The position numbers and the translations under genes were made by a program. 11,902 bases of DNA, taken from Comamonadaceae bacterium (GTDB lineage Bacteria > Pseudomonadota > Gammaproteobacteria > Burkholderiales > Burkholderiaceae_C). Position 1 is the stretch's first letter, and each line of letters starts with the position of its first letter. Below the pieces are notes generated by a model. It made no database searches, was not told the DNA's origin, and was given only the letters and a program-made list of their open reading frames with translations. The stretch covers positions 1 to 11,902 of the forward strand of contig CANKNK010000017.1 in NCBI GenBank assembly GCA_947483455.1. Direction: 5' to 3'. This document shows, piece by piece, positions 6,719 to 11,902 of this stretch.

Positions 6719-6933
6719 ACGGCCATTTGCCTGAAGATACCTGGCAAGGCCGTACCGGATTTGTCCACCGCGCGGTGCTGGAAGATTTTTCCGACTTGTC
6801 CGGCCACCAGGTCTATGCCTGCGGCGCCCCGATCGTGGTGGATTCTGCCAAGCGCGACTTTGGAGCGCTAGCAGGATTGCCCGCTGAGGAATTTTTTGCC
6901 GACGCCTTTACTTCGGAGGCGGATAAGCATTAG
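6700..6933 (+). pseudogene. C-terminal remnant of CDP-6-deoxy-glucoseen reductase-like FNR-family oxidoreductase
   Basis: From about 6709 to the TAG at 6931-6933 the frame gives roughly 75 residues: 'LPEDTWQGRTGFVHRAVLED', then 'LSGHQVYACGAPIVVDSAKR', then a tail ending 'FFADAFTSEADKH'. This matches my knowledge of the C-terminal end of the Burkholderiales CDP-6-deoxy-delta-3,4-glucoseen reductase (ferredoxin-NADP reductase superfamily, about 340 residues). It includes the C-G-x-P nucleotide-binding motif (CGAP). The ferredoxin [2Fe-2S] and FAD domains are missing. An in-frame TAA lies at 6697-6699, the only possible start nearby is a TTG at 6709, and no ribosome site is seen. It is best read as a truncated gene. 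Its last 26 bp overlap the end of the convergent EamA gene, as would be expected of an ancestral arrangement. Confidence 0.8.
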
Positions 6934-7804
6934 GCGGTTCATCGGAGCCGTCCGCTTTCACAGTGCTCGGTCGTTGGCTTAGCACCACCGCAAACACTAC
7001 CACCAGCGCGCCGGCCTGGGCCATCGGTGTCATGATCTCGGCCAGATAGATCCATGCGAATAAGGCGGCAAATACCGGCTCCATCGCATAAATAATGGCC
7101 GCCTGCTCGGCCGACACATGGGTCTGCGCTACGGCCTGCAAAAAGAAGGTCGCAGCAGATGCCAGTGCGCCTAGGAACAACAAACCGAGCAGGACTTCCA
7201 AATTGATCAGTGCGGGCAGGCTAAGCACCCGCGTTGCCCCGCTATCCAACAGCATCCACGCCACGCCAAGGGCCGCCATGCACAAGACCTGGGCCGACGC
7301 CAATTGCACCGCTTTGTGCAGACGCGCACGCGCCGACATACCCATGGTGTAAACCGCGTAGGCCAGCGCCGACAGCAAAGTGGCCACGTCGGCCCACAAA
7401 TCGGACTCCCCGTCGTAAGACATCATGCCTATGCCCAAACAAGCCAAGGCCGCCGCAACAAAAATCAACCAACCAGGGCGCCCACCCAGCAACAAGCCCA
7501 GCAGGGGCACCATCAGCACATTGAGGCTGGTGAGAAATGCGCTGCGGTTCGATGCAATGAACTGCAGCCCATAGGCCTGCGCCGCCATGGAGACCAAGGC
7601 CAGCGCGCCAAGCCAGCAACCATCACGCCAGGCGGCGGCGCTGATACCGCGCACAAACGGCAACATGCAAAGCGCTGCAATGCAAAAACGCAAGGCAGAA
7701 ATTTCCACACCGGTAAGCGTACCGGTAGCCACTTTCAGAACTGGAAACGTCAGTCCCCATACGACGGTGACCAGTAACAAAATCAAAGGATAACGGAAAT
7801 GCAT
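6908..7804 (-). CDS. EamA/DMT-family drug/metabolite exporter
   Basis: A 298-residue membrane protein with about ten hydrophobic segments built from two EamA repeats (roughly residues 5-135 and 145-282). The first repeat opens 'LLLVTVVWGLTFPVLKVATG', typical of the RhaT/YdcZ-like drug/metabolite transporter superfamily, and the second contains 'QAAIIYAMEPVFAALFAW', the conserved E-P region. It probably exports a small metabolite such as an amino acid; the substrate is not known. The ATG at 7804 lies 21 nt after the livF stop with only a weak GAG before it, so it is likely the last gene of the liv operon. An amino-acid exporter next to a branched-chain amino acid importer would make sense, but that is inference. 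Confidence 0.9.
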   Translation of the reverse strand: MHFRYPLILLLVTVVWGLTFPVLKVATGTLTGVEISALRFCIAALCMLPFVRGISAAAWRDGCWLGALALVSMAAQAYGLQFIASNRSAFLTSLNVLMVPLLGLLLGGRPGWLIFVAAALACLGIGMMSYDGESDLWADVATLLSALAYAVYTMGMSARARLHKAVQLASAQVLCMAALGVAWMLLDSGATRVLSLPALINLEVLLGLLFLGALASAATFFLQAVAQTHVSAEQAAIIYAMEPVFAALFAWIYLAEIMTPMAQAGALVVVFAVVLSQRPSTVKADGSDEPPNAYPPPK

Positions 7805-7825
7805 AGACTCAAAAACCTGAAATAT

Positions 7826-8545
7826 TTACTCGCCTAAATACGCAGCCCGCACTTTCGGGTCATTGAGCATGTGCTTGGCGTCTCCGCTCATGGTGATGAT
7901 GCCTGACTCCATGACATAGCCGCGGTTGGCAATGGACAAAGCACGGCTGGCGTTTTGCTCGACCAAGAGCACCGTCACGCCTTGTGCATACACGTCTTGC
8001 ACGACTTCAAAAATTTTGTCCACCATCAAAGGGGACAAGCCCATGGACGGCTCGTCCAGCAACAGCACTTTGGGGCGGCTCATCAAAGCACGGCCCATGG
8101 CTAGCATTTGCTGCTCACCACCGGACATCGTGCCTGCCAATTGCGTGCGACGCTCTTTGAGGCGCGGGAAGATGGCAAACATTTTGTCAATGTCATCCTC
8201 GATACCGTGCTTGTCGTCGCGGATGTACGCGCCCATGTACAGGTTCTCCATGATGGACATGCGCGTGAACACGCCGCGCCCTTCGGGCACCATGGCCAAA
8301 CCTTGTTTCACCAGGTCCCAGGGGCCTTGGCCCCGAATACTTTTTCCCATGTAGGCAATATCACCCCCGGCCAAAGGCAGGGTGCCAGTGATGGCCTTCA
8401 TGGTGGTGGTTTTACCTGCACCGTTGGAGCCGATCAGGGTTACCAATTCGCCTTCGCGGACTTCGAAATCCACCCCTTTGACGGCCTGTATGCCGCCGTA
8501 GGCGACTTGCAGGCCGGTGACTTGGAGCAATGTGTTGCTGGTCAT
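7826..8545 (-). CDS. livF: Branched-chain amino acid ABC transporter, ATP-binding protein LivF
   Basis: One of the two cytoplasmic ATPases that power the LivHM permease. With the start at 8545 the protein is 239 residues, close to the usual LivF length. It carries Walker A 'GSNGAGKT' (39-46), ABC signature 'MSGGEQQ' (140-146), Walker B 'VLLLDEP' (160-166), an 'LLVEQNASRAL' H-loop-region substitute typical of LivF, and the end '...VRAAYLGE'. The frame is open upstream to a possible ATG at 8575, but the Shine-Dalgarno AGAAGGA lies 6 nt before 8545, so the start at 'MTSNTLLQ' is preferred. It follows livG after 49 nt; that gap holds a small GC-rich hairpin. Confidence 0.95.
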   Translation of the reverse strand: MTSNTLLQVTGLQVAYGGIQAVKGVDFEVREGELVTLIGSNGAGKTTTMKAITGTLPLAGGDIAYMGKSIRGQGPWDLVKQGLAMVPEGRGVFTRMSIMENLYMGAYIRDDKHGIEDDIDKMFAIFPRLKERRTQLAGTMSGGEQQMLAMGRALMSRPKVLLLDEPSMGLSPLMVDKIFEVVQDVYAQGVTVLLVEQNASRALSIANRGYVMESGIITMSGDAKHMLNDPKVRAAYLGE

Positions 8546-8551
8546 ATGCTT

Positions 8552-8558
8552 TCCTTCT
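8552..8558 (-). promoter_or_regulatory. Shine-Dalgarno deciding the livF start
   Basis: On the minus strand AGAAGGA lies 6 nt upstream of the ATG at 8545. The longer frame starting at 8575 would place this site inside the coding region, so the shorter LivF is preferred. Confidence 0.7.
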
Positions 8559-8594
8559 AGGGCGGCACGCGCCACCCCGGTAGATGAAGAGTGT

Positions 8595-9389
8595 TTAGTG
8601 GCCGCTGGTGCCCAGGTAGGCTTCGATCACTTTGCTGTCTTTCTGTACTTCGGCGGGCGTGCCGTCAGCTATCTGCTTGCCATAGTCCAGCACGGTGACG
8701 CGGTCGCATAAACCCATCACCAGTTTGACGTCATGCTCGATCAGCAAGATCGTGCGCTGGTCATTGCGGATGCGGTCTATGAGTTCGCGCAGCATAATTT
8801 TTTCGGTGGCATTCATACCCGCTGCTGGCTCGTCCAGTGCGATGAGTTGCGGATCGGTCGCCAGTGCGCGGGCGATCTCTAAGCGTCGCTGGTCGCCATA
8901 GCTCAAGGTGCGGGCTTTGTAATCGGCAAACTTACCAATGCCCACATAGTCCAGCAGTTCATGCGCACGTTGGGCAATCTGCGCTTCCTCGGCCTTAAAG
9001 CCAGGGGTCCGAAACATCGCCCCCAACAGGCCCGAATGGGTGCGCACATGGCGGCCCACCATCACGTTTTCCAGCGCCGTCATTTCAGCGAACAAACGGA
9101 TGTTTTGAAAGGTACGCGCAATGCCGGCTTGGGCTACTGTATGCACGGCCGTAGGTTGATAGACCTTACCGGCCAGGGCAAAGTTGCCACTGTCAGGCGT
9201 GTACAAACCGGTCAGTACGTTAAAAAAAGTGGTCTTGCCCGCGCCATTGGGGCCGATCAGGCCATAGACCTGGCCGCGCTCAATGGTGATACCCACATCG
9301 CTTAAGGCTTGCAGGCCCCCAAAGCGTTTAGAGACGCCAGAGACTTGTAAAACAATGTCTTTGGAAGAGGATGTTGCTGCTGTGCTCAT
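8595..9389 (-). CDS. livG: Branched-chain amino acid ABC transporter, ATP-binding protein LivG
   Basis: The second ATPase of the importer, 264 residues from the ATG at 9389. It shows Walker A 'GPNGAGKT' (46-53), the Q-loop region 'GIARTFQNIRLF', signature 'LSYGDQR' (162-168, with the Tyr-Gly-Asp form usual in LivG), Walker B 'LIALDEP' (182-188), the 'AAGMN' D-loop typical of LivG, and the switch His in 'LLIEHDVKLVMGLCD'. Two ATGs lie close together (9395 and 9389). AAAGGGG abuts the first with no spacing but is 6 nt from the second, so 9389 is preferred. It lies 14 nt after livM. Confidence 0.96.
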   Translation of the reverse strand: MSTAATSSSKDIVLQVSGVSKRFGGLQALSDVGITIERGQVYGLIGPNGAGKTTFFNVLTGLYTPDSGNFALAGKVYQPTAVHTVAQAGIARTFQNIRLFAEMTALENVMVGRHVRTHSGLLGAMFRTPGFKAEEAQIAQRAHELLDYVGIGKFADYKARTLSYGDQRRLEIARALATDPQLIALDEPAAGMNATEKIMLRELIDRIRNDQRTILLIEHDVKLVMGLCDRVTVLDYGKQIADGTPAEVQKDSKVIEAYLGTSGH

Positions 9390-9395
9390 GTGCAT

Positions 9396-9402
9396 CCCCT
9401 TT
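9396..9402 (-). promoter_or_regulatory. Shine-Dalgarno deciding the livG start
   Basis: AAAGGGG on the minus strand touches the ATG at 9395 directly but is spaced 6 nt from the ATG at 9389. Normal spacing selects the second ATG, removing two residues from the longest frame. Confidence 0.7.
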
Positions 9403-9403
9403 C

Positions 9404-10489
9404 TTACGCTTTAGGCGCGTTGGCCAAAGATTTGCCATGCTCAGGCGAGGGCCACAGGCCACGCGGACGCATCAGCATGATCGTCACCATTGCCAGGGCG
9501 ATGAGTAACTGGCGCAAGATGGAGGCATCTAAACGCCCGTCGGTCATGGTTTGCAAGGGGCCGGCCACATAGCGCAAAACCTCGGGCAGCGCCGAGAGCA
9601 GCACCGCGCCCAAAATCACACCAGGCAAATGCCCGATGCCGCCGAGCACCACCATGGCCACAATCATCACCGACTCCATGAGGCTAAAGGACTCGGGCGA
9701 AATAAAGCCTTGAAAGGACGCAAACATGGCGCCAGAGACGCCACCAAAAGTAGCACCCATGCCAAAGGCCGTGAGTTTGAGGTTGCGGGTATTTATACCC
9801 ATGGCCTTGGCGGCGATTTCATCTTCGCGAATCGCCATCCAGGCGCGGCCTATGCGCGATTGCTCCAGGCGGTGCGATATCAAGATACTGAACAAGACCA
9901 GCGCCAAAAACAAGTAATAGTAGAGCGACACCGAGGCGAACTCGATACCCCCAAGCACCATTTTTTTGCCAATATTGATGCCGAAAAATTGCAGCGAATC
10001 AATTTGCCCTATGCCTTTGGGACCATTGGTGATGTTGACCGGGTTGTCCAAATTATTCAGGAACACGCGGATGATCTCGCCAAAGCCCAGGGTCACGATG
10101 GCCAAGTAGTCACCACGCAGGCGCAACGTGGGCGCGCCCAGCAGCACACCGAAAATGCCGGCCAAGCCCGCACCCAGAATCAGCACCAGCCAGATCGGGG
10201 TGTGCATACCCGTGGGGTAAGCCGCAGCCAGCCATGCAAAGGTTTCGGTCAGGTGCGGTGAATTTAGGAGCCCATAACTGTAGGCGCCAATCGCAAAGAA
10301 AGCCACGTAACCCAAGTCCAGCAAACCAGCATAGCCCACCACGATATTGAGCCCTAGCGCCAGCAGTACGTAGAGCAAAGCCATGTCGGCGATACGCACC
10401 CAGGCATTGCCAAAGTTTTGTAAGACCAGGGGCAAGACCAGCAAGAGCGCCGCAATTAGCGCATAACGAATCAAACTTTTTTGTGTCAT
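9404..10489 (-). CDS. livM: Branched-chain amino acid ABC transporter, permease LivM
   Basis: An inner-membrane permease half that pairs with LivH to form the translocation path. From the ATG at 10489 it is 361 residues with many hydrophobic segments. Family landmarks are 'GLNIVVGYAGLLDLGYVAFF', 'RLRGDYLAIVTLGFGEIIR' and the cytoplasmic coupling loop 'RIGRAWMAIREDEIAAKAMG', plus 'VLGGIGHLPGVILGA' near the end. A longer frame starts at 10528, overlapping livH, but the Shine-Dalgarno before 10489 and the hydrophobic start 'MTQKSLIRYALIAALLL' favour the shorter form. The gap from livH is 13 nt. Confidence 0.95.
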   Translation of the reverse strand: MTQKSLIRYALIAALLLVLPLVLQNFGNAWVRIADMALLYVLLALGLNIVVGYAGLLDLGYVAFFAIGAYSYGLLNSPHLTETFAWLAAAYPTGMHTPIWLVLILGAGLAGIFGVLLGAPTLRLRGDYLAIVTLGFGEIIRVFLNNLDNPVNITNGPKGIGQIDSLQFFGINIGKKMVLGGIEFASVSLYYYLFLALVLFSILISHRLEQSRIGRAWMAIREDEIAAKAMGINTRNLKLTAFGMGATFGGVSGAMFASFQGFISPESFSLMESVMIVAMVVLGGIGHLPGVILGAVLLSALPEVLRYVAGPLQTMTDGRLDASILRQLLIALAMVTIMLMRPRGLWPSPEHGKSLANAPKA

Positions 10490-10496
10490 GGCTATG

Positions 10497-10504
10497 TCCC
10501 CTTT
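10497..10504 (-). promoter_or_regulatory. Shine-Dalgarno deciding the livM start
   Basis: AAAGGGGA on the minus strand lies 7 nt before the ATG at 10489 and overlaps the livH stop codon (10503-10505). A ribosome ending livH would uncover it, consistent with coupled translation. Confidence 0.7.
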
Positions 10505-11432
10505 AAGCCCGGTCTGCGACACGTTCACCCAGCAGTCCCGAAGGGCGCAGGGTCAAAACGATAATGAGCACGATAAAGGCAAAGATGTCGGAGTAATGGC
10601 TGCCCAGCACGCCACCCGTCCAATCGCCGATATAGCCTGCGCCAATCGATTCGATCAAGCCCAGCAAGATGGCACCGACCACCGCGCCTGCCAAATTACC
10701 AATGCCGCCAAACACCGCAGCGGTGAAGGCTTTGAGGCCAGGCAAAAAGCCCATCGCATGCTGCGCGGTTCCGTAGTTGGAGGCGTACATCACACCGGCA
10801 ATTGCGGCAAGCACAGCGCCGATCACAAAGGTGGCGGAAATCACCACATCGGGCTTGACACCCATGAGGCCGGCCACGCGCGGGTTTTCGGCAGTGGCGC
10901 GCATAGCACGCCCGAGCTTGGTGAAATTAACCAGCCAAGTCAGCAGCGCCAGAGACACGGCCGTGAACACCAGGATCATGACCTGCGTCGGTGTGATCAC
11001 CGCACCCAAAACATTGAAGGGCTCACTGGGCAGCAGCGTGGGGTACGACTTGAAGTTGGGCTTCCAGATGATCATGGCCAAAGTTTGCAAGAGGATGGAC
11101 ATGCCAATCGCGGTAATCAGCGGGGCCAGTTTGGGGCTATTGCGCAAAGGGCGGTAGGCGATTTTTTCAATGATGAAATTAAGTGCGGCAGCCACCACGC
11201 AGGCCACCACCAAGGCGATAAGAAGAATCACATAGCCAGGCCAGTCAGGATGCGCCGGGCGCAGCAAACCGATCACGGTCCAACTGGTCAGCGCCCCCAC
11301 CATCATGACTTCGCCGTGGGCGAAGTTAATCAGGTTAATGATGCCGTACACCATGGTGTAGCCCAGGGCGATGAGCGCATACATGCTACCCAGCACCAGG
11401 CCATTGATGACCTGCTGTACAAAAATATCCAT
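10503..11432 (-). CDS. livH: Branched-chain amino acid ABC transporter, permease LivH
   Basis: The second membrane permease of the importer, 309 residues with about eight hydrophobic segments. The N-terminus has the family hallmark 'NGLVLGSMYALIALGYTMVY' followed by 'NLINFAHGEVMMVGA'. The coupling loop 'TKLGRAMRATAENPRVAGLM' and 'AAVFGGIGNLAGAVVGA' follow. The start at 11432 is supported by CGGAG (11439-11443 on the minus strand) 6 nt upstream. It is the first gene of the livHMGF-EamA unit. The usual periplasmic binding protein gene (livK/livJ type) is not in the upstream gap, so it must be encoded elsewhere. Confidence 0.96.
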   Translation of the reverse strand: MDIFVQQVINGLVLGSMYALIALGYTMVYGIINLINFAHGEVMMVGALTSWTVIGLLRPAHPDWPGYVILLIALVVACVVAAALNFIIEKIAYRPLRNSPKLAPLITAIGMSILLQTLAMIIWKPNFKSYPTLLPSEPFNVLGAVITPTQVMILVFTAVSLALLTWLVNFTKLGRAMRATAENPRVAGLMGVKPDVVISATFVIGAVLAAIAGVMYASNYGTAQHAMGFLPGLKAFTAAVFGGIGNLAGAVVGAILLGLIESIGAGYIGDWTGGVLGSHYSDIFAFIVLIIVLTLRPSGLLGERVADRA

Positions 11433-11638
11433 AGATAACTCCGAAGGTGGATGGCCGGGTCAGGTACAAACCCGGGCGTGCGCTAAGCGTTTGATAGCAA
11501 TAAACCGGCCAAATGCAGCTCAGGGCTGCAGGCCCATTGCCGCGTGCGGCGATTCTAGCCAGTTGCCCTGCTTCACACGCCGCCCATTTTGTGGGGTTTA
11601 CCCGCGTTGACAAAACACACTCATTCTTAAAAGAACAA
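11433..11638 (-). promoter_or_regulatory. Intergenic leader of the liv operon
   Basis: A 206-nt gap between the rarA stop and livH probably contains the liv promoter, but I see no convincing -35/-10 pair. Several short dyads are present: CCGGGT/ACCCGG (11455-11460 and 11470-11475, 9-nt loop) just upstream of the livH ribosome site, GCCGC/GCGGC (11539-11543 and 11546-11550), and the perfect palindrome GGGTTTACCC (11594-11603). The first would fold in the mRNA leader. The others could be operators or parts of a weak rarA terminator. Function is not established. Confidence 0.4.
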
Positions 11639-11902
11639 CTAATTGGATGCTTTCGCAAGGGCATTACGCGTACGTAAATCGCGCAATTTTTCTGCAATCC
11701 GAATTTCCAGGCCGCGCTCTACCGGTTGGTAAAACTGCATAGCTTCCATGCCCTCGGGAAAATAGCGTTCGCCTGCTGCGAACGCACCCTCCTCATCATG
11801 GGCATAGCGGTAGTTTTTACCGTAGTCCAGGTCCTTCATCAAGGCGGTGGGCGCGTTACGCAAATGCAGTGGTACCGGGCGTGTGCCCTCTTTTTTGACC
11901 AG
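11639..11902 (-). CDS. rarA: Replication-associated recombination protein RarA (MgsA), C-terminal end
   Basis: The frame is open from the window edge to the TAG at 11639-11641: exactly 88 codons, with the N-terminal part lying outside. The text '[20 protein letters not shown]', then '[20 protein letters not shown]', then '[17 protein letters not shown]' is characteristic of the RarA/MgsA C-terminal oligomerisation domain. RarA is a AAA+ ATPase that acts at stalled replication forks; its Walker motifs are outside the window. It reads in the same direction as livH, 206 nt upstream. Confidence 0.93.
   Translation of the reverse strand: MVKKEGTRPVPLHLRNAPTALMKDLDYGKNYRYAHDEEGAFAAGERYFPEGMEAMQFYQPVERGLEIRIAEKLRDLRTRNALAKASN

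Noticed and set aside
9551..10261. 236-codon open frame on the + strand opposite livM
   Set aside because: Antisense shadow of livM with Q/H/R-rich composition and no ribosome site or recognisable domain.
10488..11438. 316-codon open frame on the + strand opposite livH
   Set aside because: It lies fully antisense to a well-recognised permease gene, has a low-complexity H/Q/D/G-rich composition typical of reverse frames in GC-rich genes, and matches no family.
11475..11515. Possible degenerate copy of an intergenic repeat seen in Comamonadaceae (GCTATCAAA plus GGCC and CGCTTAGCGC elements on the minus strand)
   Set aside because: Pieces resemble the repeat as I remember it, but order and spacing do not fit well and there is only one copy in the window; a genome-wide search would be needed.
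11606..11632. TTGACA-like -35 box on the + strand after rarA
   Set aside because: No acceptable -10 box at 16-18 nt, and it would drive transcription antisense into rarA; likely chance.
1..11902. CRISPR array, tRNA, rRNA or transposase
   Set aside because: I looked for regularly spaced repeats, tRNA-like cloverleaf sequence, rRNA text and transposase or integrase motifs and saw none.

Overview
The window reads as chromosomal DNA of a betaproteobacterium of the Burkholderiales, most likely Comamonadaceae-like. The right half carries the gene order rarA - livH - livM - livG - livF - EamA exporter, followed by the C-terminal end of a CDP-6-deoxy-glucoseen-type reductase. From family knowledge this order is common in that group. 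The proteins, start sites and base composition there look like ordinary housekeeping DNA.

The left half is different. Positions 1-5047 (+ strand) hold an accessory carbohydrate block: the C-terminal part of a TonB-dependent outer-membrane receptor of the Xanthomonas/Caulobacter type, a secreted GH5-type glycoside hydrolase, a secreted alginate-lyase-superfamily polysaccharide lyase, and a complete flavin-dependent 'tryptophan halogenase' family protein. The last three genes are separated by 6 and 12 nt and form one transcription unit. A strong hairpin lies between the receptor and the GH5 gene. Lines counted by hand in this block are 48-52% GC, against 55-62% in the antiporter and liv genes.

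Positions 5150-6672 (- strand) hold a CPA-type cation:proton antiporter. It is preceded by a small unrecognised ORF whose stop codon overlaps the antiporter start (ATGA). At about 6700-6933 (+ strand) only the last ~75 codons of the reductase survive, cut off abruptly beside an AT-rich stretch with an 11-bp imperfect inverted repeat. This looks like the scar of an insertion or rearrangement that put foreign DNA next to the conserved liv neighbourhood.

Positions 6908-11432 (- strand) encode a drug/metabolite exporter and the membrane and ATPase parts of a branched-chain amino acid ABC importer (LivFGMH). No substrate-binding protein gene is present. The window ends inside rarA.

Working model (inference): the receptor imports oligosaccharides produced outside the inner membrane by the GH5 and the lyase from a beta-linked, probably uronic-acid-containing polysaccharide. 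The halogenase is co-expressed with this system and acts on an unknown partner substrate. The combination of receptor, hydrolase, lyase and halogenase is the most interesting content of the window.
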